A stretch of DNA of 64,000 bases. Source: Clostridium polynesiense. Lineage in GTDB: Bacteria > Bacillota > Clostridia > Clostridiales > Clostridiaceae. Below are positions 52,945-62,232 of the stretch, piece after piece (positions within the stretch are counted from its first letter, which is position 1; each line of letters begins with the position of its first letter). Both the position numbers and the translations under genes were made by a program. The notes under the pieces were generated by a model, which was not told the origin of the DNA, did no database searches, and worked only from the letters and a program-made list of their open reading frames with translations. The DNA lies in the NCBI RefSeq assembly GCF_000820705.1, contig NZ_CCXI01000141.1:29156-93155 (forward strand), given 5' to 3'.

Positions 52945-55900
52945 ATGGCAAAGGTAATAAAAACCATGGATGGAAATCAAGCTGCTGCTGAAGCATCCTA
53001 TCCATATACCGAGGTAGCAGCAATTTATCCTATCACTCCCTCCACTCCTATGGCTGAAGGAGTAGATGAATGGTCTGCCCACGGCAAAAAAAATATATTT
53101 GGTCAGACAGTGAAGGTTTCGGAGATGCAGTCAGAAGCAGGAGCCGCAGGAGCAGTTCACGGTTCTCTGGCAGCTGGAGCTCTAACTACTACTTACACTG
53201 CTTCTCAGGGACTTCTTCTTATGATTCCCAATATGAATAAAATGGCCGGAGAGCTTCTTCCTGCAGTTTTTCATGTAAGCGCCAGAGCTATAGCAACCCA
53301 TGCATTATCAATTTTCGGAGATCATCAGGATGTAATGGCTGCAAGACAAACAGGCTTTGCTTTATTAGCTTCCTCCAACGTCCAGGAGGCTATGGATTTA
53401 GGTAATGTCGCTCATCTTTCTGCTATTAAAGCAAGCCTTCCCTTCCTTCATTTTTTCGATGGCTTCAGAACCTCTCATCAATATGAAAAAATAGAAGTGA
53501 TTCAATATGAAGATGTAGAGAAATTAATAGATTATGAAGCTTTAAAAAAGTTCCGGCAGAGAGCTTTAAATCCTGAGCATCCTACCCTTCGAGGCACCGC
53601 ACAGAACCCTGATATATATTTCCAGGGAAGAGAGGTTTCCAACAGATTTTATGATGCACTGCCAGATACAGTAAATAAATATATGAAGGAAATTGAAAAA
53701 ATCACAGGAAGGTGTTACAAACCTTTCAACTACTATGGTCATCCTGAGGCAGAAAATATCATTATCGCTATGGGCTCTGTCTGCGAAACTATAGAAGAAA
53801 CCGTGGATTATTTAAGAAATGAAGGAGAATCCGTAGGGGTTATAAAGGTTCATCTTTACAGACCCTTCTCTTCTAAATATTTCTTAGATGAGCTTCCTAA
53901 AAGCGTAAAGAGAATCGCTGTTCTGGACAGAACCAAAGAACCCGGTTCACTGGGAGAACCTTTATATCTTGATATATGCAATATATTTTACAAGGAAAGA
54001 GAAAAGCCCTTAATTGTAGGAGGAAGATATGGATTGGGCTCAAAGGATACACGTCCTTCAGATATAATTGCGGTATTCAATAATCTAAAATCAAATAACC
54101 CTAAAAATGGATTTACTATAGGTATTATAGACGATGTTACCGGCACCTCTCTTCCTCAGGTAGAGGACGTAGAAACCACTCCTTCAGGAACCATAAGCTG
54201 CAAATTCTGGGGATTAGGTTCTGACGGTACTGTAGGAGCCAACAAAACTGCCGTTAAAATTATAGGAGATAACACCGACTTATATGCTCAGGCATATTTC
54301 TCCTACGACAGCAAAAAATCCGGAGGAAGTACTGTTTCCCACTTAAGGTTCGGTAAAAAACCTATTAAATCTCCCTATTTGGTTTATCATGCAGACTATA
54401 TAGCCTGTCATAACAAATCATTTTTATATAATTTTGATGTTATAAAAGGTTTAAAACCTAAAGGTACCTTTGTACTTAACTGCCCATGGAAGGAGGAAGA
54501 ATTAGAAAACCATCTTCCTGCCTCACTTAAAAAGTATCTGGCTGAAAATGATATTAATTTTTATATAATAGATGCTATATCCATCTCAAGAGAAATAGGT
54601 CTTGGAGAAAGAATCAACATGATAATGCAGTCTGCCTTTTTTAAGCTGGCTCAGGTTATCCCTATAGAGGATGCTGTCAGTTATCTTAAAAAGTCCGTGG
54701 AAAAAACCTACGGAAGAAAAGGCGAAAAAATAGTTGAAATGAATAAAATAGCTATCGATAGAGGGGTAGAGGCAATTCATAGGGTTAAGGTTCCTAAGTC
54801 CTGGGCTGAAAGTTCTGAAAAACAGACTTCTGCAGCAGATCAGCCGGATTTTATAAAGAATATACTTATACCTATGGCGAGACATGAAGGAGATGAACTT
54901 CCTGTAAGCGCCTTTAAAGGTATGGAGGATGGAAGCTTCCCATTAGGAACAACCTCTTATGAAAAGCGTGGAATTGCTGTAATGATTCCTCAATGGCAGA
55001 TAGATAAATGTATTCAATGCAACCAATGCTCCTATATATGTCCACATGGGGTTATAAGAGCACTGCTTTTAAGCGATGAAGAAAAATCATCTGTTCCAGA
55101 AAGCTTTACCACAAAAAAACCTGTAGGTAAGGCACTGGAAAACCTACACTATCGAATTCAAATAAGCCCATTGGATTGTACCGGCTGCGGAAACTGTGCA
55201 GATATATGCCCTGCTCCGGGGAAAGCATTAATTATGCATCCTGCAGATGAAGAAATCGAAAACCAAAAGGAAAACTGGGAAATTTCTTTAAAAATCACTG
55301 CAAAGGATAATTTAATGGATAAGAAGATGTTAAAAGGAAGTCAGTTTGTAAGACCTCTTTTGGAATTCCACGGAGCTTGTCCAGGCTGCGGTGAAACTGC
55401 TTATATTAAACTTCTTACACAGCTTTTTGGAGAAAGAATGATGATAGCCAACGCCACAGGCTGCTCCTCTATTTGGGGAGGAAGCGCACCTTCTATCCCA
55501 TACTCTACAAATGCTGAAGGAAAGGGTCCTTCCTGGGGAAATTCATTATTTGAAGATAATGCAGAGTACGGATATGGAATGTATCTTGCGGTTAAGCAGA
55601 TGAGAGAAGGAATAAAACTTTCAGCGGAAGAAGCTTTAAAAACCCCTATTAAAGAGGAGATTAAAACGGCTTTGGAAGAATGGCTTCAAAACATGAATGA
55701 TGGAGAAGCTTCAAAAGCAGCTTCAAAAAATCTCGTAGAGCTTCTGGAAAAGGAAAACTGCAAGGCTGACTCACCTTTAGGATGCATATTGGACAAAAAA
55801 GATTATCTAGTTAAAAAATCTCACTGGTTTATAGGTGGTGACGGCTGGGCTTACGATATAGGCTTCGGCGGATTGGATCACGTACTGGCTTCAGGAGAGG

Positions 55901-56469
55901 ATGTTAATATCTTCGTTATGGATACAGAGGTGTATTCAAACACAGGAGGCCAGTCTTCTAAGGCAACTCCTACTGCAGCAGTAGCTAAATTTGCCGCAGG
56001 AGGTAAAAAGATTCGCAAAAAGAACCTTGGATTAATGGCCATGAGCTATGGCTATGTCTACGTAGCCCAGATTTCCATGGGTGCTAATATGAATCAGACC
56101 ATCAAAGCTATTGCAGAAGCAGAAGCTTACAAAGGACCATCCCTTATCATAGCCTATGCTCCATGTATCAGTCATGGTATAAGAACAGGTATGGGCACCA
56201 GCGTAGCTGAAGAGAAAAAAGCAGTTGAAAGCGGATACTGGCATTTATATAGATATAACCCTGAATTGAAGGAAAAAGGAGAAAATCCTTTTATAATGGA
56301 TTCCAAAGACCCAACCAAGCCTTTTAGAGATTTCTTAATGGGCGAGGTACGCTACACTTCACTGGCTAAAGTATTCCCTGATATTGCAGAAGAAATGTTC
56401 AGTGCCGCAGAAGACCATGCAAAAGAAAGGCTTGAAACCTATAAAAGATTATTGAATCAGCAGCAGTAA
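52945..56469 (+). CDS. nifJ: pyruvate:ferredoxin (flavodoxin) oxidoreductase
   Basis: PFOR oxidises pyruvate to acetyl-CoA and CO2 and reduces ferredoxin, the core energy step of clostridial fermentation. The 1174-residue single chain has the pyruvate/TPP domain first (YPITPSTPMAEGVDEW), two [4Fe-4S] motifs of the ferredoxin-like domain (CIQCNQCSYICP and CTGCGNCADICP), the proximal cluster motif CPGCGETAY and the TPP-binding GGDGWAYDIGFGG. The length is standard for the homodimeric enzyme. AGGAGGTATTTTT supports the ATG. It is monocistronic with a strong terminator. Confidence 0.97.
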   Translation: MAKVIKTMDGNQAAAEASYPYTEVAAIYPITPSTPMAEGVDEWSAHGKKNIFGQTVKVSEMQSEAGAAGAVHGSLAAGALTTTYTASQGLLLMIPNMNKMAGELLPAVFHVSARAIATHALSIFGDHQDVMAARQTGFALLASSNVQEAMDLGNVAHLSAIKASLPFLHFFDGFRTSHQYEKIEVIQYEDVEKLIDYEALKKFRQRALNPEHPTLRGTAQNPDIYFQGREVSNRFYDALPDTVNKYMKEIEKITGRCYKPFNYYGHPEAENIIIAMGSVCETIEETVDYLRNEGESVGVIKVHLYRPFSSKYFLDELPKSVKRIAVLDRTKEPGSLGEPLYLDICNIFYKEREKPLIVGGRYGLGSKDTRPSDIIAVFNNLKSNNPKNGFTIGIIDDVTGTSLPQVEDVETTPSGTISCKFWGLGSDGTVGANKTAVKIIGDNTDLYAQAYFSYDSKKSGGSTVSHLRFGKKPIKSPYLVYHADYIACHNKSFLYNFDVIKGLKPKGTFVLNCPWKEEELENHLPASLKKYLAENDINFYIIDAISISREIGLGERINMIMQSAFFKLAQVIPIEDAVSYLKKSVEKTYGRKGEKIVEMNKIAIDRGVEAIHRVKVPKSWAESSEKQTSAADQPDFIKNILIPMARHEGDELPVSAFKGMEDGSFPLGTTSYEKRGIAVMIPQWQIDKCIQCNQCSYICPHGVIRALLLSDEEKSSVPESFTTKKPVGKALENLHYRIQISPLDCTGCGNCADICPAPGKALIMHPADEEIENQKENWEISLKITAKDNLMDKKMLKGSQFVRPLLEFHGACPGCGETAYIKLLTQLFGERMMIANATGCSSIWGGSAPSIPYSTNAEGKGPSWGNSLFEDNAEYGYGMYLAVKQMREGIKLSAEEALKTPIKEEIKTALEEWLQNMNDGEASKAASKNLVELLEKENCKADSPLGCILDKKDYLVKKSHWFIGGDGWAYDIGFGGLDHVLASGEDVNIFVMDTEVYSNTGGQSSKATPTAAVAKFAAGGKKIRKKNLGLMAMSYGYVYVAQISMGANMNQTIKAIAEAEAYKGPSLIIAYAPCISHGIRTGMGTSVAEEKKAVESGYWHLYRYNPELKEKGENPFIMDSKDPTKPFRDFLMGEVRYTSLAKVFPDIAEEMFSAAEDHAKERLETYKRLLNQQQ

Positions 56470-56478
56470 GGCATAAAT

Positions 56479-56516
56479 AAGACAGCTTTATGATATCTTT
56501 CTTATAAAGCTGTCTT
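56479..56516. terminator. terminator between PFOR and the small AAW-motif gene
   Basis: AAGACAGCTTTAT pairs with ATAAAGCTGTCTT between convergent genes; T-containing flanks are present on both strands. Confidence 0.85.
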
Positions 56517-56534
56517 ATCTTATTCCTAAATTAT

Positions 56535-56729
56535 TTATTTTTCGTTAGAATCTACCCATTCCTTAGCATTTATCACTTCCATTTCTCCCGGCATGGTAAC
56601 TCTTGAAACCTCCTTGATATGATGTATATCAGCCCAGGCAGCAGTATCATGTCTTTCTATAGGAATATCCTCACTATTTATATCCGGATTTCCTGACTTT
56701 CTTTCTAAATTACCTTTATCCTGTGTCAT
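56535..56729 (-). CDS. small conserved protein with AAW motif (DUF3787-like)
   Basis: The 64-residue protein is hydrophilic, without membrane or metal motifs. Its core IPIERHDTAAWADI and the end NAKEWVDSNEK fit the small clostridial family DUF3787, noted for a conserved AAW motif; I give this from memory. The ATG at 56727-56729 is preceded by AAAGGAGGTGTTTAAA, a strong ribosome site; an ATG three codons earlier overlaps it. Function is unknown. It is convergent with PFOR and divergent from the SDR gene. Confidence 0.7.
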   Translation of the reverse strand: MTQDKGNLERKSGNPDINSEDIPIERHDTAAWADIHHIKEVSRVTMPGEMEVINAKEWVDSNEK

Positions 56730-56899
56730 TTTAAACACCTCCTTTTTATTAGTATTTTCAATTTGTAAAAATGTATTATAGATGTATACCCAAATATATA
56801 TTTATTATTAAATCTCCAGGAAAATTGAAAAATTGCTGAGTATAATTTAAAATCTATAATAAGTATTTAGTTTTATAATTATGATTTGGGAGGGACACT

Positions 56900-57670
56900 A
56901 TGAATTACAGCTTAATAACCGGAGCTGCCAGCGGTATAGGCCTTGAACTCTCCACCCTTCTTGCAGAGGATGGCAATAATTTAATACTCATAGGAAGAAA
57001 TGAAAAGAGACTCTTAAGCCTAAAATCCAGTCTTGAGAAAAAATATAACATTTCAGCCTATGTAATAACTAAGGATCTTTCCAAAGAAAATGCTCCGGAG
57101 GAAATTTACAACGAAATAACCTCCAGAGGCTTTGTGGTGGAAAATCTCATTAACAACGCAGGTTTCGGCTCTTTCGGAAGATTTGTCGAAATAGATACCC
57201 ACACGGATTTATCTATGATTGACACCAATTGTAGAGCTTTAACCCATCTAATTAAACTTTTTCTTCCGGACATGCTGAAAAGAAACAAAGGACGAATTTT
57301 AAATACTGCCTCTACCGCTGCCTTTCTTCCAGGTCCATATATGGCAGTTTATTATGCCACCAAGGCTTACGTTCTATCCCTAAGTGAAGCCCTTGCTTCT
57401 GAGACATCTGGTACAGGAGTAACCGTCAGTGTACTCTGTCCGGGTCCTACAAAAACAGAATTTCAAAGCAAGGCTAAAATGAATAAATCCGGTTTTGTAA
57501 AGCTTGGATTTATGGATGCCCATACCGTTGCCTTGCACGGATATAAAGGTATGCTTAAAGGGAAAAAGATAATAGTTCCCGGAGCCTTAAATAAGTTTTT
57601 AGTCTCCGCAATAAAGCTTCTGCCAAGGAGTATCGTAACCCGTATGGCAAAAAGTACTCAAAAGCTTTAA
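56900..57670 (+). CDS. short-chain dehydrogenase/reductase
   Basis: The 256-residue classical SDR has the cofactor motif TGAASGIGLE at residue 6-15, NNAGFGSFG, and the catalytic STAA...YYATK set (Ser, Tyr, Lys) near residues 138-157. An arginine after the second strand (GRNEKR) suggests NADP(H). The pattern resembles the DltE/YqjQ-like group, acting on unknown alcohols or ketones. GGGAGGGACACT supports the start. No operon partner is visible. Confidence 0.88.
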   Translation: MNYSLITGAASGIGLELSTLLAEDGNNLILIGRNEKRLLSLKSSLEKKYNISAYVITKDLSKENAPEEIYNEITSRGFVVENLINNAGFGSFGRFVEIDTHTDLSMIDTNCRALTHLIKLFLPDMLKRNKGRILNTASTAAFLPGPYMAVYYATKAYVLSLSEALASETSGTGVTVSVLCPGPTKTEFQSKAKMNKSGFVKLGFMDAHTVALHGYKGMLKGKKIIVPGALNKFLVSAIKLLPRSIVTRMAKSTQKL

Positions 57671-57822
57671 TGTACTTTTTGCGTAAAGCATATTATAACT
57701 TCCTCCTTATTTCCTCCTGAGCACTTAAACAAAAAGTTTATATTTTATACGTTGTTTTTCATACTCTATTTAAATTTCGTGTTATAATATAACCGGATAT
57801 CTTAAATTATAGGAGTGAGAGT

Positions 57823-58452
57823 ATGTTTAACGATTACATTAATAAAGATGACTTGAATGACTGGAGACATTTACTTCTGCTTTACAAATTCGCTTTAGAT
57901 GAAATGAGTACAAAACTCACCATCCTTAATGAAGAATTTCAGCAGATTCATTCTTATAATCCTATTGAGCATATTAAGTCTCGAATCAAAACACCTAGAA
58001 GTATTACTTTAAAGCTTATAAGAAAAGGACATGAAGTTTCTCTGGAAAATGCAAAGAACTATATATACGATATTGCAGGTATCAGAGTAATAACTTCTTT
58101 CACCTCAGATATATATAACCTTAAAGATCTTATATGCAAGCAAAATGACATAAAGGTAATTCAAATTAAAGATTACATAGAAAATCCTAAACCAAACGGA
58201 TACAGAAGTCTGCACCTTTTGTTAGAGATACCTGTATTTTTATCTGACCGGGTAGAAAATTTAAAGGTGGAAATCCAGCTTAGGACTATAGCCATGGATT
58301 TTTGGGCAAGCTTAGAGCATAAAATTCACTATAAGTTCGATAAGGTGGTGCCTTCGTATATCACTGAACAGCTTAAGGAATGTGCTGAACTGGCAAACTT
58401 TTTGGATGAAAAAATGCTATCTATTAACGAAGAGGTTAAAAAATATAAATAA
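57823..58452 (+). CDS. small alarmone synthetase (RelQ/YjbM-like)
   Basis: The 209-residue protein contains only the (p)ppGpp synthetase domain: DIAGIRVITSFTSDIY near residue 84, ENPKPNGYRSLHLLLE and VEIQLRTIAMDFWASLEHK. There is no HD hydrolase domain and no TGS/ACT tail, so it is a single-domain synthetase that makes (p)ppGpp in response to transcriptional or cell-wall stress rather than on ribosomes. TAGGAGTGAGAGT precedes the ATG. It is monocistronic with a terminator. Confidence 0.93.
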   Translation: MFNDYINKDDLNDWRHLLLLYKFALDEMSTKLTILNEEFQQIHSYNPIEHIKSRIKTPRSITLKLIRKGHEVSLENAKNYIYDIAGIRVITSFTSDIYNLKDLICKQNDIKVIQIKDYIENPKPNGYRSLHLLLEIPVFLSDRVENLKVEIQLRTIAMDFWASLEHKIHYKFDKVVPSYITEQLKECAELANFLDEKMLSINEEVKKYK

Positions 58453-58453
58453 T

Positions 58454-58492
58454 AAAAAACTGTCCAGGAGATTTCCTAAGGACAGTTTTTTT
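58454..58492. terminator. bidirectional terminator after the alarmone synthetase gene
   Basis: AAAAAACTGTCC pairs with GGACAGTTTTTT between convergent genes. Confidence 0.88.
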
Positions 58493-58512
58493 ACATTAAC
58501 CTTTATTAAACT

Positions 58513-59466
58513 TTAAAACACTCTGTTTTTTTCTTCATTGTTTAGATAAGCATATACATTTTCTATAGTTATCTTTGCTCTGTTTACCATAGATTCTCTT
58601 GTTGCGTAAGCGATATGAGGAGTAACTATGGTGTTTTTTGAGTTCAAAAGCGGATGCTTCCTATCTATAGGAGGCTCTGTTTCATATACGTCCACTGCCG
58701 CTCCGGCGATTTTCTCATTGTTCAGCGCTTCTGCAAGGGCCATGCTGTCTACTACAGGACCTCTTGATAAATTTATTAAAATGCTGCTCTCCTTCATAAG
58801 GCCGATTCTTTCTTCATTTATCAGCCCTTTTGTCTCCTCATTCAAAGGAGTATGCAGAGTTACAATGTCGCTGTTTTTCAGAAGCTCTTCCAAAGTTACA
58901 TATTCTACTCCTAATTCCTCAGCTCTCTGTCTTTTGCTTCTGCTGTATCCTAAAATTCTGCAGTTAAATGCCTTTAAAATTTCTGCTACCCTAAGTCCTA
59001 TAGCCCCTGTGCCGATTATTCCTACTGTTTTTCCTTTAAGCTCAAAGCCTACAAGACCTTCCTTAGTACCAAATTTTCTGGTAGCCTCATCACAGGGTAA
59101 AATATTTCTTAAAACAGATATTATCAAGCCTAAAGTAAGTTCCGCTACTGAATCATTTGAATATCCTGCAGCATTTGAAACCTTTATCCCTCTTTCCAAA
59201 CAGGCTTCTTTGTCTATATGATCAACTCCTGTAAAGGCTACTGATATGTATTTAAGGTTTTTTGCAGCTCTTATAACCTCTCCGCTTAAAGGGTTATTAG
59301 CTATTATAAGTATGTCTGCATCCTTAACTCTTTCCTTTAATATGCTTTCGTCTTTTTCCACGGTATCATATTTTGTGAAAACATGCCCAGCTTTATTTAA
59401 GTCCGCTGTCAGCTCCTTAAGAACCTCTTCACTTACCGCCAAAGGCTCTAATAAAACTATATTCAT
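58513..59466 (-). CDS. D-isomer specific 2-hydroxyacid dehydrogenase
   Basis: The 317-residue NAD-dependent enzyme has the dinucleotide motif GIIGTGAIGLRVAEIL near residue 150, the substrate arginine in LINLSRGPVVD, the glutamate in VYETEPP and the catalytic histidine in TPHIAYATRES. This fits D-lactate, glycerate or phosphoglycerate-type dehydrogenases without an ACT domain. The physiological substrate is not determined. It is convergent with the alarmone synthetase gene and divergent from the coat protein gene. Confidence 0.9.
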   Translation of the reverse strand: MNIVLLEPLAVSEEVLKELTADLNKAGHVFTKYDTVEKDESILKERVKDADILIIANNPLSGEVIRAAKNLKYISVAFTGVDHIDKEACLERGIKVSNAAGYSNDSVAELTLGLIISVLRNILPCDEATRKFGTKEGLVGFELKGKTVGIIGTGAIGLRVAEILKAFNCRILGYSRSKRQRAEELGVEYVTLEELLKNSDIVTLHTPLNEETKGLINEERIGLMKESSILINLSRGPVVDSMALAEALNNEKIAGAAVDVYETEPPIDRKHPLLNSKNTIVTPHIAYATRESMVNRAKITIENVYAYLNNEEKNRVF

Positions 59467-59669
59467 GCCCTCTCCCCCTTTTTTACTTAATAGATGTTCA
59501 CATATAATTTTAGACTTATTTCAATACAATTGCTACTGTAAAGAGCATTCAGAAGTAAAAAACTATGTATGGTATTGTAATTTATGGGTTAATAATATTT
59601 ATTTTGGATAAATATATTTTTTCTGCAAATAATACAGTATATATTTACTCAGAGAAAGGAGAATATAAA

Positions 59670-60128
59670 ATGCCATTGACAAGCAAAGAAAAGAAACTCA
59701 TAGAAGATAACTTAAACGCGGAATATTTGTGTATAAGAAAGTATGATCAGTACGCCTCTTTAGCTACTGATCAGCAGCTAAAGCAGATGTTTAATGATCT
59801 TGCAAGCAAAGAAAGGCAGCACGCACAAACTCTTAAAGGAATTTTATCGCAAAACGGTGTATCAACAAACAACATCTTTGAAACTGCATCTCCTCCAAAA
59901 GGAGATTTATCCTCCGTTCAGAAGGATTTAGGCAGTACTGATGCTCAGCTTTTAAACGACGCACTTTATGTTGAAAAGTATGTATCCAGCTCTTATAACA
60001 ACGCTGTTTTAGAATCCGCAGATCCTAATATAAGAATGCAGCTTCAGCATATACAAAATGAAGAGCAGCAGCATGCAGAAACCCTATTCAATGCAATGCA
60101 ATCCAGAGGCTGGTATAAAACCGAATAA
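59670..60128 (+). CDS. coat F/ferritin-like spore coat protein
   Basis: The 152-residue protein is a predicted four-helix ferritin-like domain: LIEDNLNAEYLCIRKYDQYA, DLASKERQHAQTLKGIL, LYVEKYVSSSYNNAV and IQNEEQQHAETLFNAM. The conserved E..H pairs (KERQHA, EEQQHA) are as in the CotF family of spore coat and small iron-binding-like proteins. I chose the ATG at 59670, after GAAAGGAGAATATAAA; the longer upstream frame has a hydrophobic stretch without a ribosome site. It suggests an endospore former. It is monocistronic. Confidence 0.85.
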   Translation: MPLTSKEKKLIEDNLNAEYLCIRKYDQYASLATDQQLKQMFNDLASKERQHAQTLKGILSQNGVSTNNIFETASPPKGDLSSVQKDLGSTDAQLLNDALYVEKYVSSSYNNAVLESADPNIRMQLQHIQNEEQQHAETLFNAMQSRGWYKTE

Positions 60129-60133
60129 AAATA

Positions 60134-60157
60134 GGTTGTCTCTTAAATGAGACAACC
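60134..60157. terminator. terminator between the coat protein and permease genes
   Basis: GGTTGTCTC pairs with GAGACAACC; on the minus strand the stem is followed by TATTTTTATT, ending the permease transcript. Confidence 0.82.
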
Positions 60158-60168
60158 AAATTTGGGAT

Positions 60169-61563
60169 TTATATAAATGCATTTAATATATAGCTTACAA
60201 TAAATAAAGCTGTAACTGTATATAAAATAGGATGAACATCTTTACCTTCTTTATTTACTATCTTAGCTACACAGTAGAATATAAATCCTGCAGCTACTCC
60301 TGTAGTTATGCTGTAGGTAAAAGGCATAAATGCTACAGTAAAGAAAGCTGGTATAGCTATAGTTAAATCTGACCACTCTATCTTAGCAAGTGACTCTGAC
60401 ATTAAAACTCCAACTATAATTAAAGCTGGGGCAGTAGCAGCAGCTGGAACCATTCCTGCTATTGGAGCAATGAATAGGCATAAAAGGAATAAAACTCCTG
60501 TAACTACAGAGGTAAGTCCTGTTCTTCCTCCCTGGCTTATTCCTGCAGCACTTTCTACATAAGTAGTAGTATTACTTGTTCCAAGCAAAGCACCTATGGA
60601 AGTAGCTGTAGCATCTGCAAATAAAGCCCTCTCAATCTTAGAAGAGAAACCTGTTCCGTTTTCAACGGACTCTTCGTCTTTCTTGTCAAATATTCCTGAC
60701 TTTCTTCCTGCACCAAGGAAAGTTCCTATAGTATCAAAGGTATCAGTTAATGAAAATGCAAAAATTGTAGTTAATGCTATAAAGGTCTTTTGCGAGTTGG
60801 CAAAAAGTCCTGCGAAATCTAATTGAAATAGTGTAGGCGCAAGGCTTGGCACCTTAAAGCTCACTGTTGATAAATCTGGAATCTGAGTAACTCCAAAGAA
60901 TATTCCTATTACTGTGGTTATTAAAATTCCCAATAAAATTGCACTTTTTGATTTTAAAAGCATAAGCACTATAGTTATTACTACTCCTATTAAAGCAAGC
61001 TGAGCTACAGGATCCTTAAAGTTTACTATGGCAGGAACCACATCGCTGAATACCCCGCCTTCACCTGCTGATGACAGCTTATTAACAGCTTCACCTGTAA
61101 ATTGAATAAAACGAGCCTGCTTAACACCTACATAAGCTATGAATAGTCCTATACCTCCGCTTATAGCATACTGTAAAGATTCAGGTATAGCATGTATAAT
61201 CATCTTTCTTATCTTAGTAACAGTAATAATTATGTTTAAAAGTCCGCATATAAATACCATAGCTAAAGCTTGCTGCCAGGTAAATCCCATTCCAAATACT
61301 ACTGTAAAAGTAAAAAACGCATTAAGACCCATTCCTGGAGCCTGAGCAAAAGGAACATTAGCAACAAATGCCATTATAAAAGTTCCTATAGCAGCTGCTA
61401 TTATGGTAGCTACAAAAACCGCATCTCTATCCATTCCAGTCATAGACAAAATAGATGGATTAACGAATATTATATAGGCCATAGTAAGAAAAGTTGTTAA
61501 ACCTGCTACAAATTCAGTTTTAACATCGGTACCATTTTCCTTCAGTTTAAAAAATTTATCCAA
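60169..61563 (-). CDS. NCS2-family purine permease (AzgA/PbuG-like)
   Basis: The 464-residue protein has about twelve membrane segments and the AzgA-type signatures TEFVAGLTTFLTMAYIIFVNP near residue 15, GMGLNAFFTFT and DTFDTIGTFLG. This group takes up hypoxanthine, guanine or adenine with protons. I chose the TTG at 61561-61563 because AGGGTGGTG lies upstream; the GTG pair four codons earlier overlaps that site. A promoter (TTGATT-17-TAAAAT at 61617-61645) overlaps two PurR-like boxes, which supports the purine assignment. No purine riboswitch is seen. Confidence 0.9.
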   Translation of the reverse strand: MDKFFKLKENGTDVKTEFVAGLTTFLTMAYIIFVNPSILSMTGMDRDAVFVATIIAAAIGTFIMAFVANVPFAQAPGMGLNAFFTFTVVFGMGFTWQQALAMVFICGLLNIIITVTKIRKMIIHAIPESLQYAISGGIGLFIAYVGVKQARFIQFTGEAVNKLSSAGEGGVFSDVVPAIVNFKDPVAQLALIGVVITIVLMLLKSKSAILLGILITTVIGIFFGVTQIPDLSTVSFKVPSLAPTLFQLDFAGLFANSQKTFIALTTIFAFSLTDTFDTIGTFLGAGRKSGIFDKKDEESVENGTGFSSKIERALFADATATSIGALLGTSNTTTYVESAAGISQGGRTGLTSVVTGVLFLLCLFIAPIAGMVPAAATAPALIIVGVLMSESLAKIEWSDLTIAIPAFFTVAFMPFTYSITTGVAAGFIFYCVAKIVNKEGKDVHPILYTVTALFIVSYILNAFI

Positions 61564-61619
61564 TAAAAACACCACCCTATTAAAATATGTAAAGTATAAT
61601 TTCAGTTTACTATTGTATT

Positions 61620-61663
61620 TTATACGAATATTAAATTAAAATCAACTAATTTTATTCGGTTTT
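61620..61663 (-). promoter_or_regulatory. PurR-like double box over the purine permease promoter
   Basis: On the minus strand AAAACCGAATAAA (61651-61663) and an inverted AATATTCGTATAA (61620-61632) are separated by 18 bases. PurR of Firmicutes binds paired inverted boxes with a CCGAAC core at about this spacing. A promoter TTGATT-17-TAAAAT overlaps them. The core is not a perfect match. Confidence 0.4.
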
Positions 61664-61923
61664 TTTCAAAAAGCAAAATTAATTAAAGTAAATTGGAGAT
61701 TCATTTGTTCATTTTTCTTTTTCCTACTAATCTTTTCCGAACATTTTCTTTTACTACGCCACCTTTAAATCACCTCCTAAATTTTTTAAACATTTTAATC
61801 CAAGGTTAAACCTCAATAGGTTTTAATATATATATATTTTGATAAAGGTAATACCATGTATAATAAAAAAAATTAAATTTATAATTTACTTTCTAATGCT
61901 ATCATTAAGCCCCCCAGATATAG

Positions 61924-61953
61924 TTCCATAAAATGGAATCACCCCAGGGGTGC
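61924..61953. repeat. palindromic repeat family B, degenerate half copy
   Basis: TTCCATAAAATGGAA is followed by TCACCCCAGGGGTGC. This equals the centre and right arm of the copy at 26008-26077; the left outer arm is missing. Confidence 0.65.
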
Positions 61954-62050
61954 TTACTTTTTTATCCATCAGGTATTTATCTTGAAAAAAATTGTATTTA
62001 TTAAATTTACTGCATAAAGATTAATTAACTGTTAATTTATCCTTCTTTTA

Positions 62051-62080
62051 ATGACAATATATATATTAGGCTTGTATAAT
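62051..62080 (+). promoter_or_regulatory. probable promoter of the lipoprotein gene
   Basis: ATGACA and TATAAT are separated by 18 bases. The start codon is about 150 bases downstream, so the 5' leader would be long. Confidence 0.4.
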
Positions 62081-62232
62081 ATTAATATATTTTATTAACT
62101 AATAACTTTTACTCTATAATATTTCTCTATCTTTCTTTAAAAATATGGATAACAACACTGATTACATATACCAATTATCTATAGCTTCTTCTCACTTAAA
62201 TCACATATAAAATAACCTATAGGAGGAGAATC

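Larger units (their letters stand above)
61564..62232. other. long divergent intergenic region
   Basis: About 670 bases without a supported gene. It holds the purine permease promoter with PurR-like boxes (61620-61663), a degenerate family B repeat (61924-61953) and a promoter for the lipoprotein gene (62051-62080). A ribosome-site-like sequence on the minus strand at 61771-61778 has no usable frame after it. Confidence 0.6.

Noticed and set aside
61735..61780. Strong AGGAGGTG-like site on the minus strand with a short basic frame after it
   Set aside because: The frames after it are stopped within a few codons or have no start codon; no protein can be supported.
61576..61800. Purine riboswitch before the NCS2 permease gene
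   Set aside because: None of the conserved purine aptamer junction segments are present on the minus strand.
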